Made by a program: the position numbers and the translations under genes
In this document: positions 10,615 to 20,968 of the stretch, in pieces
Layout of the letters: the number at the start of each line of letters is the position of its first letter
Position numbering within the stretch: the first letter of the stretch is position 1
Notes under the pieces: model-generated
What the model was told of the DNA's origin: nothing
Database searches by the model: none
What the model saw: only the letters and a program-made list of their open reading frames with translations
Origin: Coprinellus micaceus
Taxonomy: Eukaryota > Basidiomycota > Agaricomycetes > Agaricales > Psathyrellaceae
Direction: 5' to 3'
Assembly: GCA_951394405.1 (NCBI GenBank)
Contig: OX596336.1
Span: 496,001 to 560,000, forward strand
DNA length: 64,000 nt

Positions 10615-12550
10615 AAGACCTGTGATTGCCCGTGCCGACTGTTTCGAGGTACGGGGTAAACGCCTAGAGAGTACTGGGCCGGACCGAGGACTCACAGTAC
10701 ACAAGGAGGGACTCGTCGATGAGCGGCAAGTAGCGATTCAGGTAGAAAAGTGGGATTCCGATGGACCAGGGACACGTCCACACAGTGGATACCTACGCGA
10801 TAGGGGGTGTTCAGCTGTTGTGCCTGCATCGAAAGGGGGCGCCGGAAGGAATGAAACGCACTTCGTCCCCAAACGTCACAAGGTAATCAAAGACCTGGGC
10901 GCATCAGATAATTAGTAGTCACCAAACACACACGTCGAAACCATTGAGAGAGTGGGTCAGGAGACACACCAGAAGGCAAAGGTTGGATACGGCGAACAGC
11001 TTCAGTGCCGGGTTCAGCATTGGCGAGCTTCGCCCAGGTTTCACTGGCTGGGCTAGGTCGTCAGTGCTCTTTCACCCCTTCGCGCCCCTTCAGAGGCGCA
11101 GTACGCGATCGGCACATACCATGCAGCTTTCAAGGATCCCCGCTCCTCTTCAACATCCACAGCGGCAGGATAACATGGTGACGGTCGGGAGGGAATGAGA
11201 GCAAAACTTGCATCGCCCACAAAGCTTCAACATACATATAGCATATTCGGTTGATGTAGACGGGATGATAGCGCCTTGGCCTCGAGAGGGGGAACTCCAG
11301 TGTTGGTGGGAAGCGAAATCCAGAAACGTGGAAGAACGTCACAGAACCCTGCGCGCTTGCTTTCCTCGCAGTCATTTCCTCCCACGATGGCGGTTACTAT
11401 TTGAGCTGCCAGCGCGGCTATTCCCACCGCGACGGAAGCTGATGTCCTTAAAATACCCTCCACCCGCTATGGGCAGTGGGGGGCGTAATGAAGCAACGTA
11501 AGGGCCTTGTAAGACCCATTGCGAGGGGGCGAAAGCTCGCCAACAATCCGAGCGGATCCCGTGTAGACGACTCATTTGAGGATGTTGTAAGCGTATCGCG
11601 TGTTCGGGAGGATGGTGGCAACAAGGTCTGAAGCCCGTGTATGCCTTTGATTACGCTACCTTCCTGTGGTACGCGATGCGATTGAATGGTCGCCCCGCAG
11701 ACCAATATCCTACTCTCGCAGCAGCGTGCGAGAACCCCATGAGAACTGAGACGCCACGGCCCACTCGCAACCAAAAAATCCACCGCCTTCCCCGGACCTC
11801 AGATTCGTGCGCATACACAGTGTACACCAACACTCCAGAGAGAGCGCTCGAACCAGCTCCATCTCAGGTTTGGCATCTGTCCTCGCGATTGAAATGCCCG
11901 GCCCGCTGTGACATAATCTCGCTGGGCGCCTAAAAGCCGGATGATTGGACCGGTCGAAGGCCATAGCATGGATTCCCATTTTCCATCAGATAGTCCCATC
12001 CCAAAGGAAGCACGGGGAACGACGATCATCACGCTTAAATCGTAGCTGCATCGCCAAGGCACTGTGCCCCATCTGCCAGCCCCTAAGTCGTCGAAGAACA
12101 ACTACATGTGATTGATACCAATCATATCATCTTGGGCTTCCGGGGTTGTTCCCCGAACCCTCGATCAATTTCATTTCTGCAAGGCACGAAGCCCAAGCGC
12201 CCAATGCGACGCCATACAAGTCCGAGGTTGTTCAGACAGACAGCTGGGGAACCACTGATATGCTGAACGGTCCGTGGGGTCGCTGTAGTCGCAAGGTCGG
12301 TTGCCTCTAAGGAACGTGGAGGTAGCCATCTGCCACAGGTTGGCAGTTTGTGGGACAGTGCAGCGATCTGGACGGTTCCTCTCCATGTAAACTCCACCTT
12401 CTGCATCTACTATCAGCTTCTTGGTGTGCCCTCCAGCTGTGTATCCAATCACAGCTTCTATGTCAACATTCAGCGCTTCTTCATACACAGCAGCCCATAT
12501 AAACGGGCGGCTCGCAATGACCTCCATCAAATTTGTTTCGGTCACCCCCA
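10615..12550. other. About 1.9 kb without a recognised gene
   Basis: Overlapping open frames occur on both strands. The longest is a minus-strand frame of 126 codons ending at 12171, whose GTG/ATG region abuts the ADI1 promoter. None matches a family I know or shows a chain of good splice sites. Decayed sequence or a novel gene are both possible. Confidence 0.3.
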
Positions 12551-12595
12551 TCGCATCCCTCAGCTGTCTTAACTAGTCCATTCTCAGACTCCAAA

Positions 12596-13476
12596 ATGCG
12601 CGCGTGGTACTTTGACAACAAGCCTGGTCACCAGAAGCTCGCACACATGGGAGAGCATGTCCCGAACGAGGTAGTATACAAGCTCGGCATCAAGCACTGG
12701 AAGATCCCGCTCGAGGGACACGAGAAAGTCATTGACGAGATTGCGAAAGAGAGGGATTACCCCAATCGAGATGTCATCAATATCTCGAAAGACGGTCTTG
12801 GCCAGGTACGAATCGTGGTCCCCCTTGGCAGGGGCGATGCTCAGAAGATGCTCGCATAGATGTACGACGAGAAGATGGTCTATTTTTTCCAAGAGTGAGT
12901 GTGCCTACTCGAGTCCGTGATATACGGGTGACACGAGGCGACCATAGGCACATGCACGAAGATGAAGAGATTCGCTATATTCTAGACGGAACTGGATACT
13001 ACGACATACGAGGTTAGTACTCACATTCCGTCTTCCGACCCTCATGATGAGCTCACGTCACAACAGAGACTCCGAGCGACACCTGGATTCGCTTCCAAGT
13101 CGAGGCCGAGGATTTGGTAATTATCCCTGTCGGGATATATCACCGTTTTACTCTCGACGAGGGGGACTACATCAAGTCGGTCCGCCTCTTTCGAGTGCGT
13201 CGAGTTCCCCTTCTTTTCAATCGCATTGGTACTTACCCTTTCCACCACTTCGAGGCGGACCCCAAGTGGATCTACCTCTACAGAAGCGCTGAAATGGACG
13301 CCAATCCATATCGGCTCGGATACGTCAACGAGACGAAGGAGAAGTTCGGTGTGGAGGTATCAGAGGCTGAGAAAGCGGCCGTACGCGAGGCGTTCGAGAA
13401 ACATAGCGCAACGGCTGGGAAGCCCGCTCTCAGCTGGGGCCGATGGTTATGGAGCTGGTTGACCTGGAGGTATTAG
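12596..13476 (+). CDS. ADI1: Acireductone dioxygenase (methionine salvage)
   Basis: Five exons (12596-12805, 12860-12894, 12948-13012, 13067-13194, 13255-13476) give 219 aa. Start MRAWYFDN is typical of the family. The cupin metal site is intact: [21 protein letters not shown] provides the HxH and Glu ligands and [15 protein letters not shown] the third His. RADPKWI and DANPYR follow as usual. The enzyme oxidises the acireductone intermediate of the methionine salvage pathway in the cytosol or nucleus, with iron giving the keto-acid precursor of methionine. The C-terminus has about 40 residues past the core. No lesion is seen. The neighbours are unrelated. Confidence 0.93.
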
Positions 13477-13479
13477 TGC

Positions 13480-13785
13480 CATATCGGACGGGCTTCGCAC
13501 CTGCAAGATATACGAATGATTATTTGGTGGAAACTGTGTACCCTCGCGCAACGGGTCCGGGCCAACAACGAGGGGCTACACACTCTCGCAAGTCGGGTTG
13601 CTTTATTTAGAAAAGGTTCTGGACCGCCGGAGACATCGAAAGCGGTTAAGATAGAGGGCACTACCAGCCACGACTCCCCCAGTCTCAGGCGTTACGCGAG
13701 GGGACCTCAATGGTGGTTCAGGTCCCCAGCAAGGGAGCGGGAGGCACAAACGATTATGGTGTCGTCAAATTAGCTTTCTCCGTCA
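13480..13785. other. Spacer between ADI1 and the tRNA gene
   Basis: No gene is seen. The ADI1 3' region is expected here. Confidence 0.4.
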
Positions 13786-13859
13786 GGGCACATGGTGTAG
13801 TTGGTTATCACGCTCGCTTAGCATGCGAGAGGTGTTGGGTTCAATTCCCAATGTGTCCA
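13786..13859 (+). tRNA. tRNA-Ala (anticodon AGC)
   Basis: A 74-nt cloverleaf. The acceptor stem GGGCACA pairs with TGTGTCC (one G-U), with discriminator A at 13859. The anticodon stem CTCGC/GCGAG encloses loop TTAGCAT with AGC at 13820-13822. The T stem is TTGGG/CCCAA. The internal promoter boxes are visible: A box TGGTGTAGTTGG and B box GGTTCAATTCC. No intron. A T-rich run follows the gene (ATTATTTTG), as expected for RNA polymerase III termination. Confidence 0.95.
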
Positions 13860-14212
13860 TTATTTTGCTTCGGGCGCTTATTGTTCGCTAAAACCTCGGC
13901 CTTCAGCTCCGCTGGCGGCTGGGCCGAGGCCCGAGGCCCTCCGTCTTCCGAGTGACCAAGGATGTCCGTAGCAGCCGAAGTCCGGACTTCGAATGTGGAT
14001 AATTTCAAGGACTTCATTGATTAGCGCCGAAGCGCGAGGGTGATTCTAGCGGCCTCGAGGTGACGTTCTTACTTCTTACCACGTTCACTGTGTGATATGT
14101 CAAGGGTATGTCCAAAACGGACGGACCTCCCCTATCTGCGCAGCGCATCGATCGTACCCCCCTCAGCACTATCCTCCCATCGCACTCGTAGTACTGGTCG
14201 CAGGGTTCGGCG

Positions 14213-16135
14213 ATGAGCACCGAGGCAGCTCTGCTCAGTCTCTCGACGACGATTTCCGGATTGCAGAGCCAAATCGACGACTTGAAGCAAGACAAGCGTG
14301 ACTTACGCTCCGATAAGGAATCTCTCAAGATTGAGCAAACTGGGTTGAAAGGGGAGCTCAGAAGCGCGCTCGCAGAGGTGTCACGACTCAAGGCCGAGCT
14401 TCAGGATGCAAGCGTGGCCGTCGAGCGCTGGAAGAGTCAATACGACGCTGAGAGGTGTGCACGCGATGCGCGAGATCAGGTCTCGCATCAGCCGGCAACT
14501 CTCGAGGTGCGGCACAAGCTACCATCGACGACTGCCATGCTGATCTAATCAGAAGGACGCCATCTCGCACTCTACCCACGTCAAAGACAACCCTACTCCT
14601 CCAGAAGCCCCTGCGACTCCAACCTCTGCCACGATCGTAGTCACCCCAGATGAGTCTCGCGCTCTTGAAGTCTCCCACAGAGGAGCAGGCGAGGGCCTCC
14701 TGACTCGGAGCAGAAAGGTCAGATTCGCGTGTTATGGCTGGGATTGGGACACGACCGATGTTAACAAACTCTACGATAGAGAAAAGCGCTAAACGAGGCG
14801 AACAGCAGCAGTCCTCAAAAACGAACTCGGGATATCAGGCGCCCAGTAAGCCTTTGCATACCCTTTCCCATCACGACCACCTCTCTGACACGGCTTCCTG
14901 GTACAGGGCGTGCCCGAGCCTACTCTCCAAGGCCGTCCAGTAGTCGCCTTCAACGAGACCAACGCATTCTTTCTGCCTACTCAGATCCTCGAAGACCTTC
15001 TGAAGCACGCTCCTCCCCTGGACATCAATCCAGCTCCAAGTAAACTTCACGTCTCCCGAGAGTTCCTCGCCAACATCTACGGTGGAAGCGGGATGCAGAG
15101 CGCTCAGCACGTTATACCCTCTGCTAACCCTTCAGGCGATCACCACCGCGCATTCACCTTTCCGAGGTTCGATCTCAACCCGGGAATGCCGCTCGCCCCA
15201 GGACAAGGCGGCATCATCATTGCCTCGAGGTACGATCGGAAGACGGGTCACCCCTGGGGACTATTCGGCAGGGACATTACAGGGAAGACGAACGCGTGGC
15301 TATATTTGGGGGAGTATGAGTGGAGCGCTATGGGGAAAATGAGTGCAGAGCTCTTTCGCGGCCAGAAGGATAAGGTACGTTCATCTTTCTGCTTATCTAG
15401 AACATGGCTAATGGTACATGTCGTCTTCGCGTAGGTCAAGGAAAGCTGGGCGAACGAGCTATTGGGATGGAAGCGTGGCCTCAGTGACTATTATGCTTCG
15501 ATGACCGCTCGTATCGCCCTCAGGAAGGCAGGGCTTCTGCCGGCCCTCGACGAAGGCGTGGAAGCTAAGCTGGTGAAAGCTGAACTGGAAAACATCAAGA
15601 TAAGGAAGGGGAGCCCCGTCACTCGGGAAGACGTCATCGCAGCATTTGACCGAGGCGACGAGGTGAGTTACACGCCTTTTATGCGTCAGCGAGGTGTATA
15701 TATGTAGAATTGCAGGCAGTCGACATCACACTCCTCCGATGTGTCTCGTACGATCGGGCTTTGGCCCTCGACATAGAGGCGAAGCACAAACATCCACCCA
15801 GGCCAGTGAAGAGAAAGACTAAGAAGACGTACTTCTACCCAACCACCTTCAAGAGCAGCTCGGCGCTGATGCATGGATTTTCCAAACCCAAGCGTCCCCA
15901 CAAGGCTCCAAAAGCCAAAGTCGCGGCTCCCCAGCCTTCTGAGGCAACGGCGGTCGTACCGGATGTATCCCGGCCAAGATCGAAGTCCCTTGATGGTTTG
16001 GATAAGGTAATCAATGCTGCGCTGGTACCACAGGGCATTCATGCGGTCTACAGCATCGTCGTCGGTGACGAAAACTTGGACGATGGCTTGTCATATGTCT
16101 CGGATGATGAACCGGATGAGTTATCGTACCCTTAA
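14213..16135 (+). CDS. Gene D: DUF6697-like coiled-coil protein, 546 aa
   Basis: Six exons, all split in phase 0: 14213-14506, 14553-14717, 14780-14845, 14907-15374, 15435-15662, 15716-16135. Residues 1-90 form a coiled coil (QSQIDDLKQDKRDLRSDKES), then an acidic/proline linker and a small basic exon (PQKRTRDIRRP). The core (exon 4) has HVSREFLANIYGG, FTFPRFDLNPGMPLAPGQGG, KTGHPWGLF and WLYLGEYEWSAMG. Exon 5 is helical (ARIALRKAGLLP, GSPVTREDVIAAFDRGDE). Exon 6 begins VDITLLRCVSYDR and ends LSYVSDDEPDELSYP. The sequence is intact. Molecular function is unknown. The neighbouring paralogue E has exactly the same predicted length and exon pattern. Confidence 0.88.
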
Positions 16136-16497
16136 TCTCTTGTGCATATTTTTACTCATTCTGGGTCATATATGAGTTCCCTGGCTTTGCAGATGGTCGC
16201 AGGACGTCAGAGGTCACCGCAAGGGTGAGCCCTATTCCCGGATATCGGCGTGGTGGTGAGTCGTGCCCGACACAATGAAATTGATCGGAGTGCACTAGAA
16301 CCCCTTGATATCCGTTCGAAGCACCACAAGCGAGTGGCCTCAAGGCGCCAGTCCGCCTTCCTGTCATGTTCTAGAAGCGATATGATAATGTCACGTCCAA
16401 AACGGAGGTTCCTTCACGCCCTCCTCGAGGCATCGATCGCATCCACCTCTAACCTAACCTCCCATCTCACTCGCAGCTCAGCTAGCAAAGCCCAACG

Positions 16498-18490
16498 ATG
16501 AGTAGAGAGGCGACTCTCCTCGGTCTATCCACAACGATTTCCGGTTTTGAGAGGCAAATCGAGGAACTGAAGCAGGACAAACACGACCTACGTTCCGATA
16601 AGGAATCCCTCAAATGTGAACTAACGGTGGTGAAAGAGGAGCTCAGGGCCGCGCTGGCGGATGCTTCACAGCTCAGGAGTGAGCTTGAGGGCGCAAAGGT
16701 GGCCATCGAATACTGGAAATCACAGCGCGAGCTCGAGAGGGGTGCACAAGTAGCGCCCAATCGGGTCTCGCATCAATCGGCGTCTGTGCAGAACACCGTT
16801 AGTTTATCATTACATATTGCCTCGAGATCATGAGTTCTGACCACGCTCAACAGCCTAATTCTAAAAGTCAGATGGGGTGTTCATCTGATCCGATAATTAT
16901 AGATGAAAGCCTACCCGCTGCTCAAGACGCTTCGCTCGCTGCCGCCACAACTACGGTCCTTGGCTCCCCGAACCAGGCTCTGGCTTCCGACGCCGTCGCA
17001 AATCACTCTCCCGGACAGACCACCCCTCGGGCTAAAAAGGTAAGAATGTGATACTCTGGAGAGGTGATTGTGACACGGAATGGATGTTGACCTCCTTCAG
17101 AGGAAAGCGGTTACGACGGACGGAGATGATCCCCGGAAGCGTTCCACGCGGAGGCCTGGAACTGTACGTTACTGCCACCCGTTGGATAATACCTGGGGAC
17201 TGATGAGCCCCACGTACCCTAGGACGCACGATTTCAACAACAGTGGAACCCAACAGCACCCAGTATGGCCATACGAACGACCATCGACAATGAGCCTGTC
17301 AGCCGGGGTCGTCCAGTCGTATCGTTCAAGGGGGATCAAGTGTTTGTCCTCCCTCCACACATCCTCCAAAGGTACTTGGAACATGCCCCTCCATTGGACA
17401 TTTCACCACCACCCAGCGATGTGCACGTCTCCCGGGACCTCCTTCGTGATCTCTATGGCGGATCCCTTCGTCAGGCCACACAGCACATCACGGCCTTCGA
17501 TAATCCATCGGGTAATTGTCAGCGTGCGTTCACCTTCCCTAGGTTTGACCTGAACCCAGGAATGCCGCTCGTTCCTGGGCACGGTGGCGTCATCATTGCG
17601 CCCCGCCACAATCGAAAGACTGGGAACCCTTGGGGCTTGTTTAGGGGGGATATAACGGGTAAAACGTCGACTTGGGTCTACATGGGAGAATATGAGTGGA
17701 ACGCGATAGGAACCATGGATGCGGAGGTTTTTCGCGGTCAAACGCGAAAGGTGAGCGTCGGATATCATCCCTTCCATTGTTGTCTTTTGGAACGGACTTT
17801 CCACGAAGTTCCAGAACAGTGAGACTAACGACTGTTTCAGGTGAAAGAACACTGGGCAGACGAGCTACTCGGATGGAAGCAAGGGCTGGGAGACCACTAT
17901 CCCTCGAAGAGAGCCCGAATCGCTCTCAGAATCGCGGGAATGCTACCCAGCGGAAGTAGCAAGGGCGACAAAAGGTTGGTTAAAGAAGAGCTGGAGCGCA
18001 TGAAATCGAAGATGGGGCATCCAATCAACCGAGAGCAGATCATTTCTGCGTTTGAACGGGGTGAAGAGGTTCGTCTCTTTTCTCCATTACTCGCCTCGTG
18101 TCCGAGTTTGATATAGCGAGGGCTTTTGCACAGGGAGTTGACGTTATTCTACTTCGATGCGTGTCCTACGACAGGACCCTCGCTTTAGATATCGAAGCCA
18201 AATCGCGTAACCCTCAGCGAATTGCGAAGAGGAGGCCTGAGAATGCGAACCCCTTCGCCTCAAAAAGCAGTCGGGCGATGGCGCCCGTCCCTGGATTGTC
18301 CACGACGGCAGGGGCCGAATCGGACATACCGCAATCGAGATCAAGTACTTCCAAGGGCACAGGGAGAGCAGATGACTCCTCGCTTGGGCAGGGTATGAAT
18401 AGTGTCCACAGCAGTATAGTTAGCGAAGACCTAGAAGACGACCTATCCTATGGCTCCGATGATGGACTGGAAGAGCTGTCTTACCCATAA
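16498..18490 (+). CDS. Gene E: DUF6697-like coiled-coil protein, 546 aa
   Basis: Six phase-0 exons: 16498-16797, 16854-17039, 17101-17163, 17244-17750, 17841-18068, 18134-18490. The architecture is that of gene D: coiled coil (IEELKQDKHDLRSDKES), low-complexity linker, basic mini-exon (DPRKRSTRRPG), core with DLYGGS, FTFPRFDLNPGMPLVPGHGG and WVYMGEYEWNAIG, helical exon ending FERGEE, and a last exon beginning VDVILLRCVSYDR and ending LSYGSDDGLEELSYP. It starts 363 bp after D ends, in the same orientation, so it is a tandem duplicate. No disabling change was found. Function unknown. Confidence 0.88.
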
Positions 18491-18692
18491 TACCGTGAAA
18501 ATGTAGCAAGGTTCTGGCAGAGGTTCATCGGTCCCGGTTATCAGAATGATTAGCGCCAGACACTGTAAATGGACGCTTTGAATTCCGATTTTTACGCGTG
18601 ACTGTCACTCTGTCACTCAGGTTGACAACGCGCTCGACCAATTCATTCCTTGCCTCAATACCACCACCATTCAGCGCCCTTCGCCCGTCACG

Positions 18693-20026
18693 ATGAGCAC
18701 TGACGACGTGGCGAGTCTCCACGCCAGGATCGCCTTTCTCGAGAGCGAGCTCTCCGAGAGGCGCATTCGGCCTCAGGATCAGAGCGACCGCGTTGAAGGA
18801 CCGACGCGTGACTATGACGACCTCCACCTCGGCAAGGGCACCCATGTCAGACAAGAGGGAACGCTCTCGGACTCGGCCAAGCTCAACGCACTAGGAGCGG
18901 GTATGGTCAGGCTATCAGAGGAGGTGAAAGCGATGAGGCTAGCGCTTGAACATCACCTAAACGGGGCCAGTGATACCTCGGTTCCGCTGGCACCACAGGT
19001 ATGAAATATGCCCGTCGCACCCGCAGGTACTGACCCGGGCTTCGTGACTATCCTCAGCCAACTCTAGTCACAACTGCACCGGTTGTTGACCGGGCCCCCA
19101 TAGTCGAGGTATGCCTGAACTTACCCGCCACGTATGATTGGAACAGCGTGGATGACCATGTCCCAATAGGCAAGCCAGCCAGTGGAAGTGGACGTCCCGC
19201 CAGTCCCTAGGAGGAGGGGAAGGCCGCGGAAAATCAGGGTACGTTCTCCTCTGTTTGGTGTTCCCTTGGGCTTGAGCCAACCTTGACGTGCTGTAGGTCG
19301 AAGTTCCACCTCAGCTCGCCCCAGATGGGTCTGTCGTCCCTAGAAAGAGGGGAAGGCCTAGGAAAATCAGGGTACGTTCTCACCGCATTTTCATTTTGGA
19401 CCAGATTCTAATCCGACGATATGTAGGACGAGACCGTGACTGACGTACCTACCGTTCCCCGGAAGAGAGGAAGGCCACGAAAAATCAGAGTAGGCCTTTT
19501 AAAGGTTCACCCAGGGAGCTAGAGCTAACGTGTTCATCGTTAGGACGAGGGACCCGCTGAGGGACCCAGCCCACCGAACAAGCGGGGAAGGCCGACCAAT
19601 ATTATGGTGAATTCACCTCCACGCTCCCATGTTATAGAGCTCGATCTGACGAGTTGATGAACTCAGGATGTCACTGAGGTCCCGGTGGGAGGATCCTATG
19701 ATCCGCCCACGACAAGGGGCAGACCATCCAGGATTACCTGGGTAAGCATCCTTGTTCCCACTCGCGATGGGGAATTGACATTGTCGAAGCCCCCAAAGCC
19801 CCCAACGGAAGGTCCTCCCAGCGCTTTGGCAACACGGGGTAGCTCAGAGTTCGATGCTGCGGGACATGTAAGGTCTCCGGAGATGAGCAGGCTCGCGGAC
19901 GTCATGTCGAACCCCGGACCTTCGAAGGACGCGTCGGGTGAGGAGGACTTCGGGGGTGAAGGCGATACGGAAGTTCTCTCGAACGCATCGGAAGATGTGA
20001 TCATGGCTGAGCTGAAGTATCCCTAA
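18693..20026 (+). CDS. Gene F: coreless family member with five AT-hook exons, 325 aa
   Basis: Exons 18693-18998, 19058-19108, 19179-19238 (or from 19170), 19297-19371, 19427-19489, 19544-19606 and 19667-20026 are all phase 0. The N-terminus (MSTDDVASLHARIAFLESEL) resembles the family coiled-coil head. Five successive exons each carry one AT-hook core: RRRGRPRKIR, RKRGRPRKIR, RKRGRPRKIR, then the divergent NKRGRPTNIM and TTRGRPSRIT. The last exon resembles gene A's tail (MSRLADVMSNPGP) and ends SEDVIMAELKYP. The family core and helical exon are missing. AT-hooks bind the minor groove of AT-rich DNA, so a chromatin role is inferred. Confidence 0.85.
19170..19741 (+). repeat. Tandem AT-hook exon/intron units
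   Basis: Five exon-plus-intron units with starts spaced 118, 130, 117 and 123 bp. Each exon has about 20-25 codons and ends in an AT-hook. The introns are 54-60 nt, and the first two begin with the same ten bases (GTACGTTCTC). The order suggests unequal crossing-over in a symmetric (phase 0-0) exon. Confidence 0.85.
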
Positions 20027-20029
20027 TTC

Positions 20030-20869
20030 AAACGACCTCTTGAGATCCTTCCTCCTCTCCCCTTCGCGTTCATGCCCTTTCGCTTACTCCTCTGAACTCT
20101 GACCTTAGATTCAACTTTACTACACTACACTGTTTTTACGCTTAGAGATGCAATTTCATATCCTGTACCATTTACCCTTTATCGTTCCCCATGTATAGAG
20201 CCGCCGACTCGCATCCTCGTATAGACTGAATCTTGCGCCTGAATCTACCTTACTTGTCTCACCAATCGCGAGCCGAAACCGGAACTCCCTTGTCCCCGAT
20301 TCAAAATGTAAGCATTGGCACAGTAGTTACAGCTTCGATTCCACATAGGCTAGCTATGGAGACGATGAGGAGGCGACTAGAGGATAAAATCAATGAGGAA
20401 GTGAACAGAATAAGCCTACCCAAGCATGCAGGTGGGCCACATGGCACAAAGCCTCAATTACCCCGCACCCTGACTTCTCGACAGAGACAGGGGTGGAGAT
20501 GAGCGGGAAGGGAAGCGGCCTGTTGTTCCCGTAGGCTCCCCAGCGTCTTCGCGGAGAACAGATTCCGTGATCGAGTTCTATCTAGAGACGAGGCTTTTGT
20601 TCAGCATCTGAAGTACAGCTACAACGACACGGCTTGGCGGGGAAGGTATGTACGAGCTAGGACGCAGGCGTGAGCAGGACGGCGGACGGAGGAACGAACT
20701 AACAGAGAGACAAGTCCTCCTCACTTGGGTAGAGACCGACCTGTCCACTGCGCCTATGCACGTAAATCACACATCAACATTTGCTTGCCGTATGTAGGGA
20801 AATATTTAACCTAAAATTACAACGAGTGCATCTAATACAGGCCTTCTACTCTCCCTCCAAGCGTGGGGG
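20030..20869. other. Intergenic, no recognised gene
   Basis: The first 150 bp are pyrimidine-rich with T runs, as expected for the 3' end of gene F. Beyond that I see only short unsupported open frames. Confidence 0.4.
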
Positions 20870-20940
20870 CCTGGAGACCTAATCTCCAGGTCGGACTGCG
20901 ATCAACCAGAGGTCTCTCGCAACCTCTCCCAGACCTCTGG
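20870..20940. repeat. Two adjacent perfect hairpins
   Basis: CCTGGAGA (20870-20877) pairs with TCTCCAGG (20883-20890) across 5 nt. CCAGAGGTCT (20906-20915) pairs with AGACCTCTGG (20931-20940) across 15 nt. They lie just past the stop of the minus-strand NACHT-like gene, so a 3'-end RNA structure or a small repeat element are the options. Confidence 0.6.
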
Positions 20941-20968
20941 CCAGCAAGGTCCAGCAAACCTCCCGAGG

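Noticed and set aside
19170..19741. Regularly spaced repeats resembling a CRISPR array
   Set aside because: The repeats are coding, diverge in order, are flanked by splice sites, and encode AT-hooks. The genome is eukaryotic.
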